Below the pieces are notes generated by a model. That model saw only the letters and a program-made list of their open reading frames with translations, ran no database searches and was not told the DNA's origin. The position numbers and the translations under genes are program-made. Positions 37,258 to 48,216 of a stretch of 64,000 bases of DNA are shown here, one piece after another (the stretch's first letter is position 1; each line of letters begins with the position of its first letter). This DNA comes from Pratylenchus scribneri (taxonomy: Eukaryota; Nematoda; Chromadorea; Rhabditida; Pratylenchidae), in the NCBI GenBank assembly GCA_030063045.1, contig JAQSEB010000099.1, forward strand, positions 992,001 through 1,056,000, written 5' to 3'.

Positions 37258-38322
37258 ATGTATTCTCCAACAATTTTTATTATTCTTTTGCTTTGCATTC
37301 TTCCATTGGCTGTCAATTGCCAATCCGAATTATTTCAACAATTTGCCAAGGATGAAATTGAATCATTGAGGGAATATTTACATCGGACAAATCCAACAGG
37401 AACAGGACAGAAGAAGTTGAATGCAGAGAAAATTGTCAAAATTGTTGCGGATGAATTGGAGGATCACAACAAAAAAGTGTTCAAAAATTGTTTAGATTTT
37501 GAGGCATGCAAACTTTGGATGAATTTGGAGGAATCCATCAAAAAATGGCTGAATTATTTGCCAAAAGCTGCAAATCCAAGTTGGACATTTTTTTTCAACA
37601 AAATTCATTAGATAATGGAAATATAAATAAGAAAGAAATTTTGGATTTAATCTTTTTAAAAATTTTAGATTTATTTTTTTGGGTCTATCGATAAAAATTG
37701 AAAGACAGGATTTTGATTAATTAAAACAATAAAATTATAAAATTTCTGAATTTATAGAACACGATTCCCAATCGGATTATCTTTGCGAAATTACGGTTCG
37801 CCCATTTGTTTCGTCAAATGCCATTGAAGGAGAAAATGCACCGCCGCTGGAAACCGTCAAAATTATTGAAATAATTTTGTCAATAAAAAGTAAAGAACAA
37901 ACTGAAATTCCCATGTCCAAATATAGTATTGGTGGATGGCAAAATGAGGAATTGATCAAATGGATGGAAGGAAAGACGACAATTTGCAAACATGGACAGG
38001 GCAGTGAACGGCAGACGGTAATAATAAAATTAATTATTTAAATAATTAATAAATTATATATTTTTTGATTATTTTTTTGTAGATTAAAATTCAAAATTTT
38101 TGTGCCTAAAATTTTATTAATAAAATTTTTAAATGTAGGTCAAATAAAAGAAATATTAATTTTATAAATTTATTCATTTGTAAATTAAATAAAATTAATA
38201 AAATATTTTAGATGCGACGATTTTTCTCCAGCCTTATTGTTGATGAGCAACAGGCAATTATGGGAAAGAAACCAAAATTTGATTCAGAAAATTACAATGA
38301 ACGAGTCAAGAACAATCAATGA
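37258..38322 (+). CDS. Gene G: small secreted protein, 3 exons, 230 aa, paralog of F
   Basis: Exons 37258-37579, 37758-38017, 38212-38322; phases 1 and 0 as in F. The signal peptide is at residues 1 to about 21 (ending AVNCQS). It then follows gene F closely: LFQQFAKDEIESLREYL, SIKKWLNYLPKAANP, YLCEITVRPFVSS, WMEGKTTICK, and exon 3 RRFFSSLIVDEQQ. Unlike F it has an insertion in exon 1 with two extra cysteines (NCLDFEAC), which could form a new disulfide. Exon 3 differs from F at only two residues, while exons 1-2 are more diverged and carry indels. Function unknown. Confidence 0.85.
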
Positions 38323-38490
38323 AATTGATTTGGAAAATTTTTTGATTTCGGGAATTTCAATTATTTCTTTTAATTGGATATTTTAATCACCATATTGTCA
38401 AATCAATTGTTGATTAAAATTTATTTTCGGTTTTTAATTTTTTTTTCTATAAAATATCTTTATATTATAAAATTCGTCATAAAATTGTAG

Positions 38491-38850
38491 AATGTTTCCA
38501 TTCCAATGATCATTATTTAAACACCGAAAAAGGCTTTAAAATGAAATGGCCAAAAATTAGAATAACCCACTTTCTCCTTCATCCATTTGATTATTTTAAC
38601 GGGACACTCCTCTGTCCTCTTTTGGCAGTCTGGCTTATTTCCTTTGTTTCCATCTAAAAAATACCGTTTTAAGTATGTTTCCATTCCAAATATCATTATT
38701 CAAACCGAAGATCTTGAATTGAAAAAATGGCCAAAAGTTGGAATAATCCCCATTACCTTTTTTTTCCATTTAATCATTTTGAATTTGAACAAGGGGCCAC
38801 TCCTCCTTTTGTAAGCAGTCTGGCTTATTTTCTTTGTTTTCATTTTAAAT
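38491..38850 (+). repeat. Tandem duplication of about 180 bp upstream of gene H
   Basis: Units at about 38491-38672 and 38674-38850 share TTTCCATTCCAA, ATGGCCAAAA, GGxxACTCCTC, GCAGTCTGGCTTATTT and CTTTGTTT. They are about 70-80 percent alike by eye. The first unit begins inside sequence shared with the region downstream of gene F (GTAGAATGTTTCCAT). The duplication may be promoter sequence for gene H. Confidence 0.7.
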
Positions 38851-39123
38851 GTCAATGGCCACACCCTGTTGTGCATTATATGTCGAAAAGCGGCTTTAAA
38901 CTAAACCAAAAATTCTTATCCTTGAAATACACAATCCAGCACAAATCTTCAATTCTCTCATATGATAATAAATTTTTGTTTTTCATTTTATTATCAATAA
39001 ATTGACATTTTCAAAATAATCCACTCAAGCTGATATAAAATGAAGAACAAATTCGGTCAAATTCATTGCATTTTCATTAAAAAAATAATAATTTTTAATT
39101 CATTAAATTCAAAGTCATCGAAA

Positions 39124-40250
39124 ATGAATAAATTTTCCATTTTTGCTTTCGTCTTCATGGCATTTTTGACTGTAATCATTGCTAGCCCAGCCGTAATTGA
39201 AAAACAAATGTTGGTTGCCAAATCGAATTCAAGTACTATAAAATGAATTTAATTAAATAAAAATATAATTAAGGTCCATCTTTGATGCAAGTTTTGATGG
39301 GTGGCGGCAAAATGGCCGCAACATGCTTTGACCTAAAATTGGCATCATTTATCAATGCCGGTCTCAAATCCAGCAGCAATAATATGGGAAAATTGGCCAA
39401 TTATATTCTTGATCAGGTAAGACGAAAAATATTTATTTTTGGGACTCAAAATTATTTTAATTCAATTTTCCAATAGAAGATAGAACAAAATTACGCACTC
39501 GAATTTGTAGAAAAAATTTAATTTTCATGGCTTTAAATTTAGCACAATTAAATTGATAACTATGATTAGAATGAATAGATTAATGAAATAATTATTAGAT
39601 TTGATTGAATTTGGTAAAAAAAAAGTTTTGACCAAAAAGCGACAAAATAGATCAAAAATCGGGCAGTTTTCAATTTTTGTTATAATTTTTTTTGGTCTAT
39701 TAAATTTTAATGAATTATATAGTTTAGAGTAGGACAGAATCGGTTTCGGTTTTAGAAAATCGATGTAATTATAAAATGAAATTTGGAAATTTTCCTCAAA
39801 ATAACCGAAAATGTGAGAAACCGGAATCGATATTTTTACCGGAACTGACATTTTTTTCAAAAATCGAAACCTTGCTTCCAAACCGAAGCGTTAGAAAAAC
39901 CAACTCTGCCAAAAGGAAACTAATTCGAAATTATAAATATTTTATTAATTAAGTGAAAATTTATGGAATAGCCAATATACAAAATTCGGTTTTGCAAAAA
40001 ATTGAATATGCTTCAATTTTCCTTTTGGGAATAAAAATAATTCCCATGATAAACCAATTATTTCTTCATTTTGAAGATCAAAGCAGCCCATTATTCCGGC
40101 TATTGGCTGGTCCATGCCCAAATGATTGGGGGCCAACAGTATCCAGTTCGTTGGGATTCCAAGGCCACTGGTGACATTTTCCAACCATCCAGCCGACATG
40201 GATGCTATTATCATGATGGCCAAATTTACATTATCATCATTCAATATTGA
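39124..40250 (+). CDS. Gene H: small secreted protein, 3 exons, 141 aa
   Basis: Exons 39124-39232, 39274-39416, 40077-40250; phases 1 and 0, total 426 bp. The signal peptide MNKFSIFAFVFMAFLTVIIA is followed by the predicted mature chain from SPAVIEKQ. Exon 2 has MGGGKMAATCFDLKLASFIN and NNMGKLANYILDQ. Exon 3 has GYWLVHAQMIGGQ, RWDSKATGDIFQ and HGCYYHDGQIYIII. There are two cysteines in the mature part. The upstream in-frame ATG at 39040 would bury the signal peptide, so 39124 is preferred. Exon 3 lies 660 bp after exon 2 across an intron that contains CCGAAACCG-type repeats (39720-39890). I do not recognise the fold. Confidence 0.78.
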
Positions 40251-42928
40251 AGAAATTTGAGGGGAAAAAGATTGAATTGATGTATTTTTTTATTGAATGT
40301 TTTAATTAATATTTTAAATAATTTATATTTTAATTGATGATGGAATAAAAAATGTTCAATACTAATTTCTATTTAAAATTATTTTCAACATTCATTTTTA
40401 TTAAAGTTATTTCTATTTTTATCGGTTATATGTCTCCCAGATTGAAAATTTTCTGAAAATCTTATTCTTTTACTCATATTTGATTTTAAAACGTTGAAAA
40501 AATATATTTTTGATGATTTTAGGATTGTGGGGGTAACTTAATATAATTTTTGGAAGAAAAAATCTGCCTACAGATAGCCGATAAATACCTTATTATATTA
40601 ATGTTTTAATAGAAAATATTCGTTGCTAAAATTGACATTAAAATAAATTCAATACCATTTAATATGGATCCTTTTCCCTAGCTCTTTTTAGTGGGTTTAT
40701 AATTTATTAATTTTCCATCATTAACAAAATAATTTTTTTCGTATTGGTTGTTACTTGTTATTTTATTGGACAATTATTTTTTTACAAAATTATTAAATTA
40801 ATATCTTTAGATAGCTAGTAATTTGCTATATAATTTGATAAAATTATCGTCGACCTCCGTTCAGTCTGTGATAATTTATAAATTATGTGACAATGACAAG
40901 TCTTCTTTTCCAACAAAAGTGATACCATATCCCCCCTCCTTTCATATGGCAAGAAGGGGAGCACTATATTCATTTCTTCCCATTTATGCAACAGCTAGTG
41001 AAAATCTGTGCCCCACTTGATTCTTGATTGGCAACAAATAAAATTGTTTGCCCTCTTCGCATTTATATACAACAGTTGCAGAAAAAGAGAATTGTGCCTG
41101 CTGTACTGTGCCGCTGTGCCCTCATTTCGATCATAAAACCCAACAAGGAAACAGTCAATCCTAAAAGCCATTAAAAAACTCAGCAATTCGTTAAATAATA
41201 ATATTTGAAAACTTAAAACACTTTGTAAAATAGATACAAATTTGACTTATTATAATTTTATTCAGTGTCCATATAGGAGGGATTTAAGAAAAAATTAGTC
41301 AACAAAATTTTCAATACTTGAGCTTTTTTCTAAAATGGAGTCAACCTTTTGTTTAGCCATTTTTAAATGAAATGAACAACCAGTCATCATTGCATTGAAG
41401 AAATTTGCCGACTCCCAAATGAATTGCCCCATTCTTGTATTTGTTTGAGCCTTAAACTCAATAAACTCTCGATGAACGACCTTTCCGATCTTTGGCTCAA
41501 TTTGAGCAAACTTTCAAAAAAAAAAAAATACAATTTTTCCGATGCTTCAACTCAATAAATTTCATTTTTTCAGCAATGAAAATAGAATTACTAGACAAAA
41601 ACAGTGATTGATTCTTAGTTAATTGAGATGTGCCGTCTAAATAAGTAAAAAACCTCTTGACCTATATGGGAACAATTATAAAGTTAATTATTTTGTTGCG
41701 ATGAATAGAAATCGATTTTGGTTCGGCGGTAAAAAAGTGACGATGAAAAACATTTTTCAAAAATTAAGTAATTATGATAAACTATGTTTATTGATTTTTT
41801 ATTGATTTAAATTTACTAATAAGGTTGTTTTTTATTGCACATTCCATTGCAATCATATAAATCCTTTATTCCAAACTAATGTGGTTTAAGTATTTGCAAG
41901 CTATTTGTAAAGATATTACCTTATTGCCATATGGCATTTCTAGAATTGGTTTTTGGAAATAGCACAACAATACAATGAATAAATCCAGAGGAAGCCGTTT
42001 TATCCGTATTTGCGTTTTTCACCGAAAAAAGTCGGTTAAAACATTTCAATCAAACCATGTTTTAGCCAGTTTGCATTTACAAATGCATGTTTTGAAATTG
42101 GTTTAAAGGATTTTCCAACATACTAAATCCGAAAATACCATTGGTTTTTGGTTTAATACCTGTAAATAGCCGAAAACCGGCTTGAATAAAATTTTTTTCC
42201 GACCTTTTTCGGTGAAACACGCTAGCATCGTTTTTATCTATGGGTATTATTTATTAGATGTTTTTGAATTTTATCCATCTTCTATGCCCGCGATCATTCC
42301 AACAAAACATAGCTATTAGCTACGTAATTTGCCTAGAGATAATCGATTATTTTTTTTCTCTCTCTCGATGTTCACGTAATTTGCACAAAATTTTATGCAA
42401 AAATCAAGCCAATTTAATTCTTATTAAGTATCCTTTGATTAATTCCATATCAATAAATTTCCTTTTTATGAAGACTCACGCCTCTTAAACTGCTATTATT
42501 AATTGTAAATTCTGCCAGTTGAAATATTTAAAAGCCCGAAACATTTAAAAAACCTATTTTAATAAGGTTCATAGGGAAAAATTATTTTAAATTAACTTCA
42601 TTTCAAATCCAAAACAAAAATCCATCTGTATGAAAACTAATCGATTAGTTCAATATCAGTAGAAATTCCAATTGTAAGATAAATTTCACACGTCAAAAAT
42701 TTAACGAGAAAACAAGCAAACAAACAAAACATTTTCTCACTAAACCGTACACTAATATCCTGGCTTTTGCCTAAAAAAACTTGGTATTGTTTGATAAATC
42801 AATAATTAAACAATTGCACTTGTCAGCAAAATCCATATAAATCATTTTAACGCGTTTATTCTATTGTTTATTTACCTAATTTTAATTTATGTTTCAATAC
42901 TTTTCAATTTTTAGACTTATATTAAATC
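40251..42928. other. Intergenic region between gene H and genes D/E
   Basis: Mostly AT-rich sequence. A diverged direct repeat of about 80 bp (CATTTATGCAACAGC near 40980 and CATTTATATACAACAG near 41060) and an inverted-repeat element at 42005-42240 are visible. I find no gene with support. Confidence 0.4.
42005..42240. repeat. Diverged copy of the palindromic element also found at 48491
   Basis: Shares ACATACTAAATCCGAAAA, TTTTCCGACCTTTTT and GTGAAACACGCTAGCA with the right half of the element at 48491-48868. It has its own inverted repeat built on TTTTTCACCGAAAAAAGTCG and CGACCTTTTTCGGTGAAA. Origin unknown; probably a nonautonomous DNA element. Confidence 0.65.
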
Positions 42929-43084
42929 ATGGAGGATAAATGCAAAGTGTTCTTTTATGTTGACCCAACGGATGCGAAGTACATTTTATGCACACTGTGC
43001 CAAGATCATCCTGCAAATTTGTTTGGACGTTATACCAAAGGGATTAGTAAAGCTGGGCATGTACAAGAATATCATTACGATGTG
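42929..43084 (+). CDS. Candidate alternative first exon of gene D with a BED-like zinc finger
   Basis: Fifty-two codons from ATG to a GTGAGT donor, preceded by a TTTTTAG acceptor-like site 15 bp before the ATG. The peptide has aromatic residues FFYV near its start, then CTLC and, 19 residues on, HVQEYH: the Cx2C...Hx4H spacing of BED-type fingers common in hAT transposases and domesticated relatives. It ends in phase 0, so it can join gene D exon 2 (43737, phase 0) in frame. It might instead be the start of a separate gene or a transposase relic; no other joinable exon is seen before 43546. Confidence 0.5.
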
Positions 43085-43545
43085 GTGAGTTGATTACAAG
43101 GTTTCTTCAATTTATAATAGTCAAATTGACTCCACCCCAAGTAGGGTTTATGAAAACTTTCTTAAAAATAATGAAATTATATCAAACCAATATAATATTC
43201 GCGCTCAGTCAACTAGTCGAGAGCGTTGATTGGTCTATATTTCTTGACTTGAAAAATTTTCAAAAATGTCATTGCTTGAGAATAGTGTCGTACAACGTAC
43301 AAATCACCGATTGTTTTGGGAATATAAAATTTGAATATCAGTAAAATAACTATAGGGAAGTGAATGAGAATGAAATTACTCTCCCTGAACGGGTCCATCT
43401 ATTGTTGGTAATCGGAGACCACACCCGTCGCCTTATATTACGATTTAGGGCATTCATTTTAATAAGGATTTGGTGACCTTTACAAATTCATCTTTCCAAT
43501 CATTTCCCTGATTCTCCACCAAAAATTATATAAAAATAAATCTAA

Positions 43546-45430
43546 ATGGCTGATTCCAATAAAAATAATATAAAAAAGCCAATAGAATTGCCAATAGTGC
43601 TTATTGAAGAAATTCATATATTTTATCATGGGAAGCTACTCAGAAGAGAATATGAAATGGTAAATTAAGGTTATTTGATGATTTGTTATGAATAAAAAAT
43701 TGTGATTTGTGTTATACTAAACTTTTTTTATTATAGTACCAGAAACTTGTCCAGGAACAGGCTGCCATAATCCAGGCTCAAGCCGTTCAAATTGCGCAAT
43801 TGCAGGCTGCACAAATCAAACAAAAGCAGGAGGTGGTGGAGCCGCAACAATTGGTTGATGGACAGCAAGGAGAGAATGTCGGAAAAGGTAAAAAGATGGT
43901 TCTTTTACAGTTCCTGTGTCCAGTCAACAATTATGAGTCCAATGTAAAATTATGCTCAAATAATATTTTATGCGTCCAATAATATTTTTATGGTCCTATC
44001 AGTTTTTATGCGTCCAAAATATAAATTCTACTTTACTTAAACCCATCCGGGTCCTAACCTAAACCTAATTGTACCCTAGTATATATCAAATCCTGCACTG
44101 AGTATGGTAGGCACGGGAGAGGTTTTAGGATGGGTAAGGTAGGATTTAGGTTTGGCAGTGATTTAATTTGCCGAAAAAAACACTGCATTTGCCGAAAACT
44201 TTTCGTGCCGAAAAATATTATATTTTTGAGGCCATATAACTTGGCCAAATCGGACTTCTTTAGGATTCCCTAACCCCTAGCCCTTAGCCCCTAATCCCAT
44301 ACCTGCCATGAACCTAACCCTAGCCCTAAACCCCTAGTTAGGGCCAAGTTATATGGCCTCAAAAATATAATATTTTTCGAAACGAAAAGTTTTCGCCAAA
44401 TTCAGTGTTGTTTTCGCCAAATTAATATCATTTAGGTTTAGGGCAAAATTAAATTTGAAATTTTTTAATGGTGCTCATAAGTGTTGTTTGACTCATAATT
44501 ACGGACGCAGGGAGCCAATGATGTGGCATTTAAATGAACTTTTTTTAAATTAGGAAACATCGCAAACAAAGATAATGCCAGTCACCAACTCAAGCGCAAA
44601 AGTTCTCATATGGTTGAAGACATTCTTGGCCCCGAATCGATTGACACAAAGAAAGGTAATTTTTTTTAATTTACAAAAATGATGATCCTCATTCCTCATC
44701 AAGCCTTGTGGCGCTTGACTTTTATTCTAAAATAATAAAAAAAAAGGTTGGATAGAGTAATAGGATTTACAATACTAATAAAATGACACCTATGAATTAC
44801 GATTACGACTTTATATCAGAGATGAATTTCGAGTCGAATATTGGTGGCCCGGCCCGGCCTGTAGAATAGTAATATGGACCTTTTTTAGGCCCTCTTCAGC
44901 TACAGTATTTCCTTCTCTAAATTTTTTAATTTTTTTTCAAAATTAAAATTTTCATGAAAAATATTTAAATAAAGAAAATTACAAAAAATATTTATAGGCA
45001 AAAAATTTTAATTTATTTTTTAACAATTATTATCATCAAATTTTCCTATTTTCCATATTGTTCGGTCCGGTCGGGCCGGCCTGGTGCAGCCGAGAACACG
45101 GCCTGTAAAGTAATCGGGTCCAAAATTTACGGCCCCGGAGTACCCAACTCATCTCTGCTTTATATATATAGCTATAGATAATAAAACTATGAGAAGTATA
45201 AGCATTTATTTTTGTTCCCATTTTAAAATCGAATAAGCAATTTTAATATAATTCACTAAGCTTTTCTCTTAAAGCACACTTAAAAAAGCAACTTTTTTTC
45301 AGTTCAAATCTCCAATGATGCAAATAATGATGAGGAGGAGGCGGAGGTTGGCACCAGCTCTTCAAAAGAACAACAACCTAAACCGAGAATTGGACAGAAA
45401 GATGAGGGAGTCCAACAGAAAAAGGAATGA
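43546..45430 (+). CDS. Gene D: Gln-rich coiled-coil protein, 4 exons, 164 aa, paralog of E
   Basis: Exons 43546-43659, 43737-43887, 44554-44655, 45303-45430; phases 0, 1, 1. Exon 1 has EEIHIFYHGKLLRREYEM, shared almost exactly with gene E. Exon 2 is a heptad-like Gln/Ala/Leu helix (QEQAAIIQAQAVQIAQLQAA), a probable coiled coil. Exon 3 has QLKRKSS and DTKK, and exon 4 is acidic then Lys/Gln-rich. There is no signal peptide, so the product is intracellular, perhaps nuclear given the KRK cluster. AATAAA lies about 10 bp after the stop. Intron 2 holds a piggyBac-like MITE and intron 3 a hAT-like MITE. Function not recognised. Confidence 0.8.
44167..44421. mobile_element. 255-bp palindromic TTAA-flanked MITE (piggyBac-like), second copy
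   Basis: Same length and layout as 7162-7416. Ends TTTGCCGAAA and TTTTCGCCAAA between TTAA at 44163-44166 and 44422-44425. The inner arms GAGGCCATATAACTTGGCC are identical to the first copy, and so is the C-rich centre. Lies in intron 2 of gene D. Confidence 0.87.
44817..45157. mobile_element. 341-bp hAT-like MITE in intron 3 of gene D
   Basis: The termini CAGAGATGAATT and AACTCATCTCTG pair with one mismatch. A perfect 8-bp duplication CTTTATAT lies at 44809-44816 and 45158-45165. Subterminal GC-rich inverted segments GGCCCGGCCCGGCCTGTA and TCGGGCCGGCC surround an AT-rich centre. No coding capacity. Confidence 0.9.
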
Positions 45431-45942
45431 AAAGGAGAGGAATAAATTTGTTGATTGAAACAGATGTTTGTTGTTACTGTTTCATTTAATTGTTGGTTTA
45501 CTTATTTATTGATTAAAATTTAAAAAAAATCAATCATCTATAAATATTTTGGAATGAGGTTTTATTGGGCAAATATGAAAGGCTAAAATACTAGAAATAG
45601 AAATTGAGAATTAGAATAATTGAAAAACTGGACCCACCCCACATGTATTGGTGCGGCCGATTTAGGAATTATAAAGTATTTTACCGGAATTAATTTAGCT
45701 TTGATGTCAAATCATATTAGAAATTTCATTGATCGGAAAAAGACTCAATCAATTTAGAGAATTTTGAATTTTCGATGTGAAGTAAATAGGCTAGTAATTA
45801 GATTCGCTTAATTACGGAAACTATCAATTATTTGCCATAAAATTCATTTTAAAAACAAAATAAATTCAATGGATTGATTTTGATTCCACAAAAAATAAAT
45901 AAGCATATTTATTCTAATTCCATTCTAAGAATATTTATCGAT

Positions 45943-46105
45943 CAGGGCTGGAACCGGAACTCAAAAAAGCCGGAATTCCGGCATTCGGAATCGGAATCGC
46001 ATAGTAAAGGTAGCTAGCTACCTTTGCTTTTTTCATAAAATCGGAACTCAAACACCGGAATTCCGGTATTCGGAATCGGAATTCGGAATTCCGGTTCCAG
46101 CCCTG
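45943..46105. mobile_element. 163-bp hAT-like MITE downstream of gene D
   Basis: Perfect 17-bp terminal repeats CAGGGCTGGAACCGGAA and complement, with an 8-bp duplication TTATCGAT at 45935-45942 and 46106-46113. The interior is a stack of CCGGAATTCCGG palindromes around a GGTAGCTAGCTACC centre, so the element can fold into a near-continuous hairpin. Confidence 0.92.
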
Positions 46106-46364
46106 TTATCGATCATCCTAAAATTATGGTTGATTAATTTACAAATTCTAGCATGATAATAGAATTGAATATATTCACTCAATATTCCTACTGTTAATTT
46201 TCCTATTAGTCCGCTGGTTCTTTTAAAGTCATAAAATATTAATTCTAGTAAATAAGTAATCTTTTTATATAAAGAAAAAGAAAAATTATTTGTTCATTTA
46301 TCTATAAAATTGATAAATAAAAAAATAAGGATGCCATTTAATTGTGTCCAATCGGTGATCTAAT

Positions 46365-46630
46365 CAGCACAGTATTTCATTAATTTGATTGTACCCTTAA
46401 GCAAATTGGGATGATGTATTATTTCCATAAATTAATGATTAATCTTGGAATGTCGACAAATAATTTATTTTGCATATTTTCTGAATGATTTATGAACACA
46501 AAATTGTCTAATGACATATGTCCCTTAAAATTGCTTCAGGACAAAAAAGGGCTCAATGATGAAATTATTATTGTCTCAGGCGATCCAATAATTTGTTGAA
46601 TCTTTTTGAATAATATTGACACCTATATCT
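46365..46630 (+). pseudogene. Orphan copy of the gene E 5' flank (gene missing)
   Basis: Read in the plus direction this segment matches the sequence upstream of gene E read in the minus direction: AGCACAGTATTT, AATGTCGACAAATAATT, CTGAATGATTTATGAA, then ATGTCCCTTAAAATTGCT and TTTGAATAATATTGA. Gene E starts soon after the equivalent point, but here no ATG or exon 1 like EEIHIFYHG follows. I read it as the remnant of an inverted duplication whose gene decayed. Confidence 0.5.
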
Positions 46631-47284
46631 CTGTTCACCAGAAATTCAACTCCACATTCCACCAAATTTATGCACTTTCGTCCCTTTCAATTAACATTAA
46701 ACTATAATTATAAATAATTATGAATATTTTATAAAGAAATTAAAAAAAAAATAAATCTAAAATATATAAATTTTAATATTAAAAATTAATAGAAATAAAT
46801 TTGAAAATTCAAAATTATTTTTGCTCTAATTTCTGTTATCAATTGCAATAAAAAAAAATAATAAAAATGGCAACAAATATGGAGAAAAGATAAAATAAAT
46901 GACGAAATGGAAAATATTATGAAAAAATTATAAAATATTTTAGGACACAAAAATTGATAATTTCACCGAAAAATCCCCATACTTAAAAAATTTAATTTTT
47001 TAAATGTAGATTTTGCCGTTGCCAAATGAATATTTGGACTTCAGAGTTTGATAATTTAAATGTGCCATTATGCTGTGAAGAAAAAGAGGTTCAAATTGCG
47101 ATTCTGCTAGAAAAATTAAACCCTTATTTTTACCTGATTTTTGCCATTTTTGGATCCGTATGCCGGTTTTTTTAGGAGATGGCAACCATGTCCAACCAAG
47201 AATTAGTATTTTTTTTTATTTATATTCCATGCGCAGAGTTATATTTATTCATAAAATAATAAATGTTGGGAATTCACATTTTCA

Positions 47285-47470
47285 TTTTTGCTATTTTTTA
47301 TTTCGTTTGATCATGGAATAAATATTATATCAAAATGTCTTATATGCTGAACATAATTCTTTAATTATTTGCATCTTTTCTATTTCACCCTAAATTAAAT
47401 AAATATTCAAATTTATGCCCTAAACTTTAAACATTAATGAAAAATTATTTTTATTTATTCAATGCAAAAA
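47285..47470 (+). promoter_or_regulatory. Upstream module 1 before the F/G-family pseudogene
   Basis: Diverged copy: TTGATCATGG, TATCAAAATG, ATAATTCTTTAATTATTTGC, ATTTCACCCTAAATTAAATA and TTCAAATTTATGCCCTA. It lies about 90 bp before the decayed exon at 47557, consistent with co-duplication with genes of the F/G family. Confidence 0.4.
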
Positions 47471-47556
47471 TATATCTCTGATGTGTATATATCTACCTAA
47501 TTTTTTATTTAAATTTTGATCATTAAAAATTGCAAAAATAGTAATAATTTCTTAAG

Positions 47557-47655
47557 ATGTGCGGCTTTTGTTTCGAGTTATGAGCAATAGGCAATAATTG
47601 GATAAGAATAAGAACCAAATTTTAAGTCTGAATATACAGTGAACAAATCAAAAAC
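47557..47655 (+). pseudogene. Decayed exon 3 of the F/G secreted family
   Basis: Aligns base by base with exon 3 of genes F and G: ATGTGCGGCTTTTGTTTC, GAGCAATAGGCAATAAT, then AAATTTTAAGTCTGAATA and CAGTGAACAAATCAA. Compared with F it has an in-frame TAG, at least one indel and lost codons. An AG precedes it as in the live genes. No exon 1 or 2 is recognisable upstream. Confidence 0.7.
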
Positions 47656-48216
47656 AAAAAGCAATAATAAATTTGGCAATATTTAAGCAAAATTCCTGCA
47701 TAATACACACCGGGGGATATTCAAATATTTCTATCACATTCGATAGATATTAAAAAGATAGATATTATTTATAGTTGAATAATAATTTTTATTTTATTTT
47801 CGAATGGAATTGGATTTTTACATAAATCTTTTATTTCTAAATGGAATTTTTGCGATAAAATTATTTCTGATTTAACAAAGTTTTTTCCAAATACTTTTCC
47901 ATAATACTACGAATACGAATTTCATTTGGAAAATTTGAGTGACAATTGAACTTGATGAAGCCGGAATAAAAATTAGGCATCTCAAATTTTGAAAAATTAA
48001 TTTTACAGTCGCATTTATCCTATAAGTAAAAATTGGTAACAATAAGCAATACTTTTTTCAAATCAAATTCTTCATATTTCTTTGCATCTTGGGCCGCCCT
48101 CCTGCTGCTATTATTCAATTGCCGGTTAGCTCGTGAAAATATTGATTGTAGGTATTGCTTCTTAAATTTTTTATTTAATAAATTAATGAAAATATTCAAA
48201 AATATATTTATTCACC

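Noticed and set aside
39720..39900. Transposon bounded by AGAGT-like ends in the gene H intron
   Set aside because: The ends do not pair well and I found no target duplication; it is only a CGGTTT/AAACCG-rich stretch like those at 25690 and 31050.
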